From positions 343,501 through 407,500 of the forward strand of contig NZ_REGA01000002.1 of assembly GCF_003841505.1 (NCBI RefSeq): a DNA stretch of 64,000 nt, in the 5' to 3' direction. Made by a program: the position numbers and the translations under genes. Source of the stretch: Natrarchaeobius chitinivorans (GTDB taxonomy: Archaea > Halobacteriota > Halobacteria > Halobacteriales > Natrialbaceae). The notes below the pieces were generated by a model. The model saw nothing but the letters and a program-made list of their open reading frames with translations, ran no database searches and was not told where the DNA came from. Shown piece by piece: positions 45,169 through 54,272 of the stretch (position 1 is its first letter; every line of letters begins with the position of its first letter).

Positions 45169-46215
45169 ATGACCACCGGACAGACCGAATACACAACTAA
45201 CACCGATATAGAGTGGTGTTACGACGCAGTTCACGGCGTCTCGCGGACCTTCTCGATCACGATAGACCGCCTCGAGGAGCCGATGGCGAGACATATCTGT
45301 CTCGGATATCTCCTCTGTCGCATCGCAGACACCATCGAGGACGCGGGACACGTCCCGCCGGAACGGCAGACGGAGTTGTTGACCGAGTACGATCGGCTCC
45401 TCGATCCCGAGGACGACCTGCCGGTTTCGGCGTTCATGGACGACGTCGAACCCTGGATCCCGGACGACCCCAACGACGACTGGACGGTCGTCGCGGAGAC
45501 GCCACGCGTCCTCCGAACGTTCGAAGCGCTCGACGAGGAACCACGGGAGATCATGCGCGAACCGGTCCGCGAACTCGTCGATGGGATGGCGATGTTCACC
45601 GCACGGTACGCCGACGAGGGCGGACTCCGACTGCAGACGCTGGAGGAACTCGAGGAGTACTGCTGGTACGCAGCCGGCACCGTCGGCACGCTCATCACGG
45701 GACTGGTCGCCCGGGGTGCCTCACAGGACCGGGCTGAGGAGATGCGAGCCAACGCACGTTCGTTCGCGCTGCTGTTGCAACTGGTCAATATCGCCAAGGA
45801 CGTCGATACGGACTACCGCGAGGAGAACAACGTCTACCTCCCGGCCGAGTGGCTAGAGGAAGAAGACGTCGCCGTCGACGCGGTCACCGACGAGGAGAAC
45901 CAAAGCGGCGTCACGAACGTCATCAAGCGCGTCACCGGACGCGCAGAAACTTACCTCGACGACGCTCAGCGCTACCTCGAGGTCGTTCCCGAACAACACG
46001 GGAATCGGCTCTCAGCGTGGGCGATTCCGTACCTGCTCGCAGTCGGAACGATGCGGGAGCTGCGCGAGCGACCGGAAGACGTCATCCGCGAGGGCGACGT
46101 GAAAGTTCCTCGAGCGGAGGTGTACGCGCTGTTGCAGACGTTCGAAGACGACGTCCCGCGGTCGCATCTGGACGAACTCCGAAACGAGATGGCGAACCAG
46201 CCGCTTCATCAGTGA
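45169..46215 (+). CDS. Squalene/phytoene synthase family protein
   Basis: 348 residues. VSRTFSITIDRL and the first Asp motif DTIED (54-58, in CRIADTIEDAG) with the second Asp motif in NIAKDVDTDY (about 206-215), followed by NNVYLP, define the family that condenses two prenyl diphosphates head to head. YCWYAAGTVGTLITGL looks slightly more like squalene than phytoene synthase. Haloarchaea make both squalene and C50 carotenoids, so product is open. It is divergent from the acyl-CoA dehydrogenase and not in a carotenoid cluster here. Confidence 0.9.
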   Translation: MTTGQTEYTTNTDIEWCYDAVHGVSRTFSITIDRLEEPMARHICLGYLLCRIADTIEDAGHVPPERQTELLTEYDRLLDPEDDLPVSAFMDDVEPWIPDDPNDDWTVVAETPRVLRTFEALDEEPREIMREPVRELVDGMAMFTARYADEGGLRLQTLEELEEYCWYAAGTVGTLITGLVARGASQDRAEEMRANARSFALLLQLVNIAKDVDTDYREENNVYLPAEWLEEEDVAVDAVTDEENQSGVTNVIKRVTGRAETYLDDAQRYLEVVPEQHGNRLSAWAIPYLLAVGTMRELRERPEDVIREGDVKVPRAEVYALLQTFEDDVPRSHLDELRNEMANQPLHQ

Positions 46216-46329
46216 CGCGGGTGCGGTCCGCTAACGTTTCGTCACCGTCGTTTTTCCCCAGCCCAGTCGTCGACAGGAGTGCGTAAAGCGCCGAATACGG
46301 CGGCCACACGATCGGACCGTCGACGAGCG

Positions 46330-47184
46330 TCACTCGTATTCGTAAAACCCGGTTCCGGTCTTCTTGCCGAGATCACCCGCTTCGACCTTCCGCTTGAGAA
46401 GATAGGCGGGCTTGTACCGATCGCCGAGTTCCTCGTAGAGCGTCTCGGATGCGTGCAGACAGACGTCGAGCCCGATGTAATCCGCGAGTGTGAGCGGCCC
46501 CATCGGAACGTTCGTCCCGAGTTCCATCCCCGCGTCGATGTCCGATTTCGTCGCGACGCCTTCGTCGTACGCCCGAATTCCCTCGTTGATCCAGGGCATG
46601 AGAATCCGGTTCGTGACGAACCCCGGTTTGTCGTCGGCCTCCCAGGTCGTCTTCCCGAGACCCTCGGCGATTTCGTGGGCGAGCGCCGTCGCTCCGTCGG
46701 TCGACTTCTCACCGACGACGATCTCAACGCCCTCCATAATCGGAACGGGGTTCATAAAGTGCAGACCGACGACGCGTTCGGGCCGCTCGAGATCCGAGGC
46801 GATCGACGTGATCGAGAGCGTACTCGTATTCGTTCCGAGCAAGACGTCCTCGTCACAGACGTCCTCGAGGTCGCCGAAGACGTCCTGTTTGATCTCCAGG
46901 TCCTCGAGGACGGCCTCGATCACGAGGTCACAGTCTTCGAGGTCCTCGAGGGACGTCGTCCCCTCGATTCGGTTGCGGATCGTTTCCGGTTCGTCGCCGA
47001 GATCGTCCCGCGAGTCGAGTCGCTCGAGGCTGTCCGTGATGGTCTCGAAACCGCTCTCGACGAACTCGGATTCGACATCGCGTATCACGACGTCGTAGCC
47101 GTGTGTTGCAGCGACCTGTGCGATCCCGCTGCCCATCGTTCCCGCGCCGACGACGCCGATTCGATCGATCTGCTCTCGAACCAT
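46330..47184 (-). CDS. 3-hydroxyacyl-CoA dehydrogenase
   Basis: 284 residues. The NAD-binding start IDRIGVVGAGTMGSGIAQVA (6-25) and LLGTNTSTLSITSIA and RVVGLHFMNPVPIMEGVEIV (with catalytic His in GLHFMNP) followed by GFVTNRILMPWINEGIRAYD define the short monofunctional enzyme. It oxidises 3-hydroxyacyl-CoA with NAD+ in beta-oxidation or makes 3-hydroxybutyryl-CoA in reverse. Probably linked to the two acyl-CoA dehydrogenases in the window. Confidence 0.95.
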   Translation of the reverse strand: MVREQIDRIGVVGAGTMGSGIAQVAATHGYDVVIRDVESEFVESGFETITDSLERLDSRDDLGDEPETIRNRIEGTTSLEDLEDCDLVIEAVLEDLEIKQDVFGDLEDVCDEDVLLGTNTSTLSITSIASDLERPERVVGLHFMNPVPIMEGVEIVVGEKSTDGATALAHEIAEGLGKTTWEADDKPGFVTNRILMPWINEGIRAYDEGVATKSDIDAGMELGTNVPMGPLTLADYIGLDVCLHASETLYEELGDRYKPAYLLKRKVEAGDLGKKTGTGFYEYE

Positions 47185-47397
47185 ATCGAGAACATACCAC
47201 GTCGGATACGTATACTCTAGTGTCTGGCAGGGGCTCCGGTCGAACTCGTCTGCCGAATGGTCGTGGGACGCGTTGGTCGACTCGAGGTCCGAGAGTCGGT
47301 TCGAATTCCGTGAACTGTCGTCGACCGATCTGTGAAATCGACCCGGACCGGCCGAGGATAACTTTCAAGACCAACGGGTGTGAGGTATTCGTAATCG

Positions 47398-47961
47398 GTG
47401 AATCGCGTGAGCAACGAACACGTCGTAAGCGAGTCCAGTGTGATCTGCCCGGAGATCGATCCCGAAGAACGCACCGCCCTCGAGGCGGCGGATATCGATC
47501 CCGAACGCGTCGCGGAGAAAGAGTGCTCGTATCGAACGCTGCTCGATGCTGGCGTCGACGAATCCGTCGCGGACGCGCTTCGAAGACGGTTTTCGCTCCC
47601 GTGGTCGTTCGAAACCGACGGCGACCTGGATCGTCGCTCCACCGAAGTTCGGGGGCTTGGCGATGCCGAACGCGCGTGGATCGCCGCGAGCGGAGACGAG
47701 GGATGGCAGGCGTTCGACCACGCGCGGTCCCGGGCAGAAGAAAGCGAGGACGAAGAGGCCGAACGTCCGTGGCCGCGGCCGACACCGGTTCGGGCGGTCG
47801 CTGGGGTCGGTCCCGAGGATGCGGACGCACTCGCCGAAGCGGGAATCATCTCGGCCGAACGGCTGGCAACGATCAACGCGTCCCAGGTCGCCGGACTGTT
47901 GGACCTCGACGTCCTCCACGTCCGGACGTGGCGGTACAACGCACGTGAACTGATCGAGTGA
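47398..47961 (+). CDS. Helix-hairpin-helix domain protein
   Basis: 187 residues from GTG 47398; a GTG at 47407 is nearly as good. RAVAGVGPEDADALAEAGII (about 131-150) is a helix-hairpin-helix motif of the kind found in DNA-binding proteins, and a second similar unit (YRTLLDAGVDESVADALRRR) lies in the N-terminal half. The middle contains an acidic linker (EESEDEEAERPW). A DNA or protein docking role is inferred; no nuclease domain is visible. Confidence 0.75.
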   Translation: MNRVSNEHVVSESSVICPEIDPEERTALEAADIDPERVAEKECSYRTLLDAGVDESVADALRRRFSLPWSFETDGDLDRRSTEVRGLGDAERAWIAASGDEGWQAFDHARSRAEESEDEEAERPWPRPTPVRAVAGVGPEDADALAEAGIISAERLATINASQVAGLLDLDVLHVRTWRYNARELIE

Positions 47962-47962
47962 C

Positions 47963-48008
47963 GTGGCCAACACTGAGTGATGTGGAGTGCGTGGCCCACA
48001 CTGAGTGA
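47963..48008. repeat. Direct repeat after the HhH protein gene
   Basis: GTGGCCAACACTGAGTGA (47963-47980) and GTGGCCCACACTGAGTGA (47991-48008) differ by one base and are spaced 28 bp start to start. They lie immediately after the stop codon in the 322 bp gap before fba. They could be regulator sites or a small expanding repeat. Confidence 0.6.
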
Positions 48009-48250
48009 CTGGTTCGACTTCGCCTCGAGTCGTTTCGATTGTCCGTGACACGGTCTCGATACATAGCGGTCAATCCGTACGGTCTGTTCTGAGTTCGGCC
48101 ACTCCGTCTGTTTGACGATTCGCCTCCGCCGATTTGCCTCCGTCTGTTTCCAGGTTTGTCTGCGATTAGCACGCAAGACGGTGCCGATTCGTCCAGTTCA
48201 CCGCAGCCATTACTACTAATGTAGGTAATTTCGATACAGGGGATCACCAG
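48009..48250. other. Rest of intergenic region upstream of fba
   Basis: No gene was seen. A stretch near 48078-48103 (CCGTACGGTCTGTTCTGAGT) weakly resembles an arm of the palindromic repeat family but is too diverged to call. Confidence 0.35.
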
Positions 48251-48260
48251 AGATATATAG
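48251..48260 (+). promoter_or_regulatory. TATA-box promoter of fba-fbp operon
   Basis: AGATATATAG is centred about 28 bp before ATG 48284, giving an almost leaderless message. Confidence 0.55.
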
Positions 48261-48283
48261 TCGACTGTTGGACCAACTAACAG

Positions 48284-49078
48284 ATGATTCCGATCGACGA
48301 TTCATCGATCGTTCGCGACGGCAAATCACTGATCCTTGCGATGGATCACGGCCTCGAGCACGGGCCGGTAGACTTCACAGACGTCCCCCAGAAACTCGAT
48401 CCGGCGACCGTCTTCGAGACGGCGACCCACGACGCCGTCACCGCGATGGCCGTCCAGAAGGGGATCGCCGAGGGCTACTACCCGAGCTACGAGGACGACG
48501 TCGAGTTGCTGTTGAAGATCAACGGCACCTCGAATCTATGGATGGGCGAGCCGGACTCGGCGGTCAACTGTTCGGTCGACTACGCCGCGGAAATCGGCGC
48601 ATCGGCCGTCGGCTTCACCGTCTACGGCGGCTCCAACCACGAGATCGAGATGGTCGAAGAGTTCCGTGACGTTCAGGAGGCCGCCCGCGAGTACGACCTC
48701 CCCGTCGTCATGTGGTCGTATCCTCGCGGTCAGGGGATCAAAAACGATACGAAACCGAGCACGATCTCGTATGCGACCCGACTCGCCCTCGAGCTCGGTG
48801 CGGACATCGCGAAGGTCAAATATCCCGGCAGCAAGGAGGCGATGGCCCACGCCGTCGACTGCGCCGGCGACATGAAAGTCGTGATGAGCGGCGGTTCGAA
48901 GACCTCCGACTACGAGTTCCTCTCGACCGTCGAGGCCGTCATCGACGCGGGTGCGAAAGGACTCGCCGTCGGCCGAAACGTCTGGCAGCGCGAGGATCCG
49001 ACCCAACTCCTCGACGCTCTCGAGATGGTAATCTACGAGGAAGAGACGGCCGACGCTGCGCTCGAGGCCACGGAATAG
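48284..49078 (+). CDS. fba: Class I fructose-bisphosphate aldolase (archaeal DhnA type)
   Basis: 264 residues. LILAMDHGLEHGPVDF (16-31), WSYPRGQGIKND, the Schiff-base Lys in DIAKVKYPGS and VMSGGSKTSDYEFL with GLAVGRNVWQ are typical of archaeal class I aldolases. It interconverts fructose 1,6-bisphosphate and triose phosphates. The same family includes the ADH synthase of alternative aromatic biosynthesis, but the fructose-bisphosphatase gene 1 bp downstream strongly supports the sugar role. Confidence 0.93.
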   Translation: MIPIDDSSIVRDGKSLILAMDHGLEHGPVDFTDVPQKLDPATVFETATHDAVTAMAVQKGIAEGYYPSYEDDVELLLKINGTSNLWMGEPDSAVNCSVDYAAEIGASAVGFTVYGGSNHEIEMVEEFRDVQEAAREYDLPVVMWSYPRGQGIKNDTKPSTISYATRLALELGADIAKVKYPGSKEAMAHAVDCAGDMKVVMSGGSKTSDYEFLSTVEAVIDAGAKGLAVGRNVWQREDPTQLLDALEMVIYEEETADAALEATE

Positions 49079-49079
49079 G

Positions 49080-49943
49080 ATGTCCGCTACCGATCCCGAC
49101 CCCGTCGAGAACGTCGTCGCCACGATCTCTCGCTCGGCGACCGAGATCCGTCAGGGACTGGTCGGTCGCAGAGGGAAAGCCGACGAGGAAAACCCAAGCG
49201 GCGAGACCCAGGCGGAGGCGGACGTGTGGGCGGACCAGTTACTCGCCGACCGGCTGTCGTCGATCGACGGCGTCGGCCAGTACGCAAGCGAGGAGCGATC
49301 CGAGATCATCGACGGCGGGGACGAGAAAGTGTACGTCGCCGTCGATCCCCTCGACGGGTCGTCGAACCTGAAATCGAACAACACGATGGGGACGGTGTTC
49401 GGCATCTACGAGGAGCCACTCCCCGCTCCCGGATCGGCGCTGGTCGCCTCCGGCTGGATCCTGTACGGACCGATCACGACGATGGCGTGTGCCCGCGACG
49501 GGACGGTCACGAAGTACGAACTCACCGGCGGCGAACGAACCGTGGTCGAACGCGACGTCACTCTGCCCGACGATCCGCTCGTCTACGGCTTCGGTGGCCG
49601 GGTTCCCCACTGGCACGACGAGTTTCGCGAGTACGTCCGCGAAATCGAGTCGAACCCGGAGCACAAACTCCGGTACGGGGGCGCGATGATCGGCGACGTC
49701 AATCAGGTGCTGACCTACGGCGGAATCTTCGCTTACCCCGCCCTCGAGGACAGCCCCCGTGGAAAACTCAGACTGCAGTTCGAAGGGAACCCGATCGCGC
49801 ACCTCATCGAGGCGGCCGGCGGTCGCTCCTCCGACGGGATCCAATCGATCCTCGAAGTCGAACCGGAGGACCTTCACGATCGGGTCCCGGTACACGTCGG
49901 CAACGTAGACCTGATCGAGCGCCTCGAGAACGCCCTCGAGTAA
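49080..49943 (+). CDS. fbp: Fructose-1,6-bisphosphatase, class I type
   Basis: 287 residues. The metal site motif VDPLDGSSNLKSNN (about 88-101) and an upstream Glu in ASEERSEII, plus YGGAMIGDVNQVLTYGGIFA and EAAGGRSSDGIQSI, are those of the class I FBPase family. It removes the 1-phosphate from fructose 1,6-bisphosphate, the committed gluconeogenic step. It begins one base after the aldolase stop codon, so the pair is a gluconeogenic operon. Confidence 0.94.
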   Translation: MSATDPDPVENVVATISRSATEIRQGLVGRRGKADEENPSGETQAEADVWADQLLADRLSSIDGVGQYASEERSEIIDGGDEKVYVAVDPLDGSSNLKSNNTMGTVFGIYEEPLPAPGSALVASGWILYGPITTMACARDGTVTKYELTGGERTVVERDVTLPDDPLVYGFGGRVPHWHDEFREYVREIESNPEHKLRYGGAMIGDVNQVLTYGGIFAYPALEDSPRGKLRLQFEGNPIAHLIEAAGGRSSDGIQSILEVEPEDLHDRVPVHVGNVDLIERLENALE

Positions 49944-49983
49944 TCCGTATAAGACGGGCTGTCCTGACGGGTCCGGATACGAA

Positions 49984-50355
49984 TTACCGATCGCCGCCAG
50001 TGCTCCACGGCGCGGTAACGGAAATATAGACGACGACGCCGACGAGAAGTGTTGCGTAAAACGCCCACCGGGGCCACCCTCTTCCGAGAAACAGGATCGT
50101 CAGAAACAGAACCCAGAGACCGATTACGGTCACGTCGAGTGCGACGCGGCCGACGGTACCGATGATAGAGCGGAGGTACCCGGCGGACTCACTCGAGCGA
50201 TTATCCGCCTGGCCCGTCGACCGCCCGGGTCGTTCTCCGGTTGGCGCAGGTGATGGTCCGGACGTCTTGGCTGCTGACCCGGCTGTCTCGGCTGGTGAAT
50301 CATCTATCGAGGTATCGGTCATCGAATCCGTCGTTCGGTCGCTGCGTTTTGCCAT
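49984..50355 (-). CDS. Small membrane protein with acidic N-terminal region
   Basis: 123 residues. The first about 60 residues are low-complexity (Ser, Ala, Pro, Asp, Thr). Two helices follow: VALDVTVIGLWVLFLTILFL and WAFYATLLVGVVVYISVTAP, separated by GRGWPR. Haloarchaeal hypothetical; it lies 12 bp downstream of the Tat-exported protease-like gene and may be co-transcribed with it. Confidence 0.7.
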   Translation of the reverse strand: MAKRSDRTTDSMTDTSIDDSPAETAGSAAKTSGPSPAPTGERPGRSTGQADNRSSESAGYLRSIIGTVGRVALDVTVIGLWVLFLTILFLGRGWPRWAFYATLLVGVVVYISVTAPWSTGGDR

Positions 50356-50367
50356 GGAGTTTCGCTC

Positions 50368-51525
50368 TCAGAAGTGATAACCGTACTCATCGGTCAGTTT
50401 GTACGCGGACACGCCCCACACGTAGCTCTGTCCCGGCCACCACGTTCGGGCGTTGTTGAAGCCAGCGACGAGGACGTCGTCTTCCTCGCCGGCCGGATCG
50501 GGATGAAAGCTTACGGAACCGCTGTCACCGTCCGTGAGGTCCATCTCACCACCCCAGCGGATCTGTCCCCTGCGACAGAAGTCGTCCGTAAAGCAGGTGA
50601 CGGCGTCGATACCCTGAATCTGTCCGACCGTGTGACCGGTCAAAGCTCCGACTTTCTCGAGTTCCTCCCCGCGAGCGATAAGGTCGGCGAGACCGAATCT
50701 GGTGTACTGTCCGCGAACTCGTACGGAAGACCGTCCTGCGATCCGACTCGACGGGCGGACTTGGCCGGACGGTTCGGCGGCGACGATGTCCTCGACTGGG
50801 TGAACGTGTGCGACGTTCCCCAGATCGAACGTCTCACCGCTCTCGGTGGGAAGCCGAAGTAAATCGCCTTCCGGATTCGACGTCCCTTTGAACGCGTGTT
50901 CGGCCGTGACGAAAAACGGCCCGTCCGCCTCGGGATGATAGAGCGCCGGGGCGAGCGTCGCCATGCTCGAGGGCGTTTCACAGACGAACCCGCTCGGCGC
51001 GTCACCACCGGAGAGGTCGTCTACCGCTCTCGGTTCGGCGAATCCGGGGTCGTCATCGATACTCTCTACCCTGATGATTCTCTCGGTGTCGATCGAAACC
51101 TCGCCTGCGAACTCTTCGATCATCTCCGGTATCGACTGGCCTTCGGTAGAGATACCGACGGATACCGACGCGGCTCCGCTGCTGTATTCTCCGGGAACGA
51201 CGGCGCTTCCGAGATAGCCGGTAAACGCGACGCGAGCCATCAGTTCGTTGAGTTCGAGGGCTTTCTCGACGGCGGCGTACCACTCCGCAGGAACCGACCG
51301 CGTTCGCTCTACGAGCGAAGACGGATCGTCCGGGTCTTCCCTGACGAGCGCCGTGACGACCGGAACTTCGCCGTCGTCGGCCGCGAGGAAGTCCTCGACG
51401 CCGAGAAAGTGGGCTAACCCGACGGCGTAGCCGCCGGTGGCGAGCGTGCGAAGGAATTCGCGACGATCCATTCCCGGCTCGAGTCGTTCACGGAGAGTTG
51501 CGAGGCGGTTGACGAGTCCTTCCAT
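50368..51525 (-). CDS. Tat-exported trypsin-like protein
   Basis: 385 residues from ATG 51525. DRREFLRTLATGGYAVGLAH (20-39) is a twin-arginine signal. The mature part has a likely chymotrypsin-type catalytic His in FFVTAEHAFKG (about 202-212) and catalytic Ser in TDGDSGSVSF (about 331-340). A partner Asp between them (for example in HVHPVEDIV) is plausible but not certain. Mature cysteines (CFTDDFC) could form a disulfide. It is probably a secreted serine protease or a protease-like surface protein. The about 200-residue region before the His may be a propeptide or separate domain. Confidence 0.72.
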   Translation of the reverse strand: MEGLVNRLATLRERLEPGMDRREFLRTLATGGYAVGLAHFLGVEDFLAADDGEVPVVTALVREDPDDPSSLVERTRSVPAEWYAAVEKALELNELMARVAFTGYLGSAVVPGEYSSGAASVSVGISTEGQSIPEMIEEFAGEVSIDTERIIRVESIDDDPGFAEPRAVDDLSGGDAPSGFVCETPSSMATLAPALYHPEADGPFFVTAEHAFKGTSNPEGDLLRLPTESGETFDLGNVAHVHPVEDIVAAEPSGQVRPSSRIAGRSSVRVRGQYTRFGLADLIARGEELEKVGALTGHTVGQIQGIDAVTCFTDDFCRRGQIRWGGEMDLTDGDSGSVSFHPDPAGEEDDVLVAGFNNARTWWPGQSYVWGVSAYKLTDEYGYHF

Positions 51526-52066
51526 TGGATCTCCTGGCGTGGCGTCGAATCGATGCCGTTCGCTACTGGAACCCGTTCGACCAAAGCTAACGTTCACGTA
51601 CACGGGGCAGTCGATAACTACTGTTAGATACTGGATAATAGGCGAAGTTGATTGTGCCTGCAGATGCCGCTGGATATCGATCGCGTGGTCATACTACCCG
51701 ACAAAAGCCAGGAACCATCCGGTCGCGGATGCGCCGGAACTGACGGACAGCAAACCGTCCGAGTCGCTCGAGAGAAGAGTGGTCCACGCCGGCTCGAACA
51801 CCGCGGCCGGGCCCACGCATTCGGTGGGGAGAGGAGGGGGTGTTGGGGAGTGGCGCGGACCGTCAGAGAGTGAATCGTGCCTCCGTGGTCACCAGCACGG
51901 AGACACTCGTCTGTGGACGGGGACGGCTTACGAACGCTCGCGTTCAGTGGTTCAGTTATTATTCGTCGTCGGGAGACCCCACTCACACTCGAGCGATCGT
52001 CGGATCGTCCCGCTCCGACTGTGAACCCGCGCTGGATTTTTCATACTTCTCCACAGAGTAACCGGT
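51526..52066. other. Intergenic region between protease-like and carboxylase genes
   Basis: About 540 bp. It holds the arm of palindromic repeat copy 3 (51726-51763). A TATA-like stretch in TGGATTTTTCATACTT, about 30 bp before ATG 52067, could serve the carboxylase gene. No other gene was found. Confidence 0.4.
51726..51763. repeat. Palindromic repeat, copy 3 (one clear arm)
   Basis: The arm GCGCCGGAACTGACGGACAG then CAAACCGTCCGAG is nearly identical to copy 2 in reverse. The opposite arm upstream (about 51693-51722, with CCAGGAACCATCCGG) is only weakly conserved, so this is a decayed copy. Confidence 0.6.
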
Positions 52067-53848
52067 ATGAAAGTCCGGATCGCGGCCGAAGCGACCGAGG
52101 ACGAGGCGTCGGCGATCGCCGCCGCGCTGGCCGAACACGTCGGCGACACCGTCGAAGTGTACGTCGGCGACGGGGACGATCCCGCGGTCGTCCACGAGTT
52201 CGACGACGGTTCGACGGATGCGTCCCGTTCCCGTGAGGACACCGCCTCTCCGTCCGCCGACGAGGAACTCGGACCGACCGACCGTGAGCGCCGACTTCGA
52301 TCGGAGATCGAAGACATCCACAGGGGCGGGCCCAAACGGTACAGAGACCAACTCGAGGAGGGCGAGAAGCTGTTCGTCCGCGATCGACTGGAGCTGTGGT
52401 TCGGCGGCGACGGAAACGAGTTCCTCTTCGAGGACGGGGCGTTCGCGGCGTTCGACGATTGGCACCCCGACGGGACGGGCGAGGAGACCGACGACCGATT
52501 GCCGGCGGACGGACTCATCACGGGCGCTGGGACGTTCGAGGGACGCGACGTCCACGTCATGGCCAACGACTACACCGTCAAACGCGGGAGTATGGCGGCG
52601 AAAGGCGTCGAGAAGTTCCTCCGGATGCAACAACGGGCACTGAAAACCGGGCGGCCGGTGTTGTACCTAATGGACTCCTCGGGCGGTCGGATCGACCAGC
52701 AGACCGGCTTTTTCGCGAACCGCGAAGGGATCGGCAAGTACTACTACAATCACTCGATGCTCTCCGGGCGCGTCCCGCAGATCTGCGTCCTCTACGGGCC
52801 GTGTATCGCCGGTGCGGCGTACACGCCGGTCTTCGCCGACTTCACGGTCATGGTCGAGGGGATGTCCGCGATGGCGATCGCCTCCCCGCGAATGGTCCAG
52901 ATGGTCACCGGCGAGGAGATCGACCTCGAGGAACTGGGTGGACCCAGGGTCCACGCGAGCGAATCGGGGTCCGCGGATCTGATCGCGAAGGACGAAGAAC
53001 ACGCCCGCGAACTCGTCGCGCAGTTGATCACCTATCTTCCGGACAACGCGGACGAGACGCCGCCCCGACACGAATCGAAGCCGCCCCTCGAGTCGCCGAA
53101 GGGCATCGACGCCGTCGTTCCAGGCCATCCGAACGAGGGCTACGACATGCGAGACGTCATCGACCGCGTGGTAGATGCGGGTACCTACTTCGAGTTACGG
53201 CCGGATTACGGCGGGGAGATCATTACGGCCTACGCACGTATCGACGGCCGTCCCGTTGGGATCGTCGCGAACCAGCCCGCCCATCGCGCCGGCGCGATCT
53301 TCCCCGACGCCGCCGAGAAGGCCGCGGAGTTCATCTGGAAGTCCGACGCGTTCAACGTCCCCCTGCTTTACCTCTGTGATACGCCCGGATTCATGGCAGG
53401 ATCGCAAGTCGAAAAGGAGGGCATTCTCGAGGCGGGCAAGAAGATGATCTACGCCACGTCGTCGGCGACGGTCCCGAAACAGACGGTCGTCGTCCGCAAA
53501 GCCTACGGGGCCGGAATTTACGCGATGGGCGGACCGGCCTACGATCCCGAGAGCGTTCTCGGCCTCCCGTCCGGTGAGATCGCGATCATGGGTCCGGAAG
53601 CGGCGATCAACGCCGTCTACGCCAGAAAGCTCTCGGAGATCGACGATCCCGAGGAGCGAACGCGCCGCGAACGCGAGCTCCGCGAGGAGTACCGCGAGGA
53701 CATCGACGTCCACCGGATGGCGAGCGAGGTGGTCATCGACGAGATCGTTCCGCCGAGTGAGTTGCGCGACCAACTGACCGCCCGGTTCGAGTTCTACGAA
53801 ACCGTCGAGAAATCCCTACCGTCGAAAAAACACGGAACGATTCTCTGA
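52067..53848 (+). CDS. Acyl-CoA carboxylase carboxyltransferase (beta) subunit with extra N-terminal domain
   Basis: 593 residues. The carboxyltransferase core from about residue 80 has YLMDSSGGRIDQQTGFF, VLYGPCIAGAAYTPVFADF, LLYLCDTPGFMAGSQVEKEG and GAGIYAMGGPAYDP, as in propionyl- or methylcrotonyl-CoA carboxylase beta subunits. It transfers carboxyl from biotin to acyl-CoA. Residues 1-50 (EDEASAIAAALAEHVGDTVE) look like the small helper subunit of haloarchaeal carboxylases fused to the front, followed by an acidic linker. No biotin carboxylase gene lies beside it, so the alpha subunit must be elsewhere. Its stop codon abuts palindromic repeat copy 4. Confidence 0.9.
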   Translation: MKVRIAAEATEDEASAIAAALAEHVGDTVEVYVGDGDDPAVVHEFDDGSTDASRSREDTASPSADEELGPTDRERRLRSEIEDIHRGGPKRYRDQLEEGEKLFVRDRLELWFGGDGNEFLFEDGAFAAFDDWHPDGTGEETDDRLPADGLITGAGTFEGRDVHVMANDYTVKRGSMAAKGVEKFLRMQQRALKTGRPVLYLMDSSGGRIDQQTGFFANREGIGKYYYNHSMLSGRVPQICVLYGPCIAGAAYTPVFADFTVMVEGMSAMAIASPRMVQMVTGEEIDLEELGGPRVHASESGSADLIAKDEEHARELVAQLITYLPDNADETPPRHESKPPLESPKGIDAVVPGHPNEGYDMRDVIDRVVDAGTYFELRPDYGGEIITAYARIDGRPVGIVANQPAHRAGAIFPDAAEKAAEFIWKSDAFNVPLLYLCDTPGFMAGSQVEKEGILEAGKKMIYATSSATVPKQTVVVRKAYGAGIYAMGGPAYDPESVLGLPSGEIAIMGPEAAINAVYARKLSEIDDPEERTRRERELREEYREDIDVHRMASEVVIDEIVPPSELRDQLTARFEFYETVEKSLPSKKHGTIL

Positions 53849-53850
53849 AT

Positions 53851-53932
53851 CGGATTCACGTACCGATGTACAGACGCGCCAACGACCAGGTCGGCGGGTG
53901 CGCCGACAATGACGGACAGTAAACCGTACGAG
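53851..53932. repeat. Palindromic repeat, copy 4
   Basis: Left arm CGGATTCACGTACCGATGTA, right arm GCGCCGACAATGACGGACAG then TAAACCGTACGAG. The orientation is opposite to copies 1 and 2. It starts 2 bp after the stop codon of the carboxyltransferase gene. Confidence 0.65.
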
Positions 53933-54272
53933 ACGGACTGGGGAAAACACCGGGAGTATCGTCGGAGGTCGTCGGTTTTCGACGACAACCGAGACGCGAC
54001 GCCGAAGGCCGAACCGCGAAATCAGCGGTATGCGACGATAATCGACCCCAGCCGTTCGAACGATCGAGTCTCGCTTTCGGGTCCGACCCCCCTCTCATAG
54101 GAACACATGTCTCGGAGTTGGCGGTGCTTACCGATGCGTGAGGTCGATCTACGGCTGGCATAACAATACGGAATCTGGTGATACAGACGGGTGCGTCACA
54201 CACGCTCCCGGTGGCCCGCGGTCGGGTACGAGTCCGCTAGCGCACGATCGGTTCGATTCCGGCGGGGAGCCT
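53933..54272. other. Intergenic remainder before DUF5658-type gene
   Basis: About 340 bp. A frame starting inside the repeat arm (ATG 53909) runs for 63 codons but has a basic, non-halophilic composition and is not accepted. Nothing else was recognised. Confidence 0.4.

Noticed and set aside
49943..49990. Hairpin-like sequence after fbp resembling the palindromic repeat
   Set aside because: The arms (ATCCGTAT/GGATACG) match only in the outer bases and the family core CCGGAACTGACGG is absent.
53909..54100. 63-codon frame starting inside repeat copy 4
   Set aside because: Start codon belongs to the repeat arm; the rest is basic and lacks any motif.
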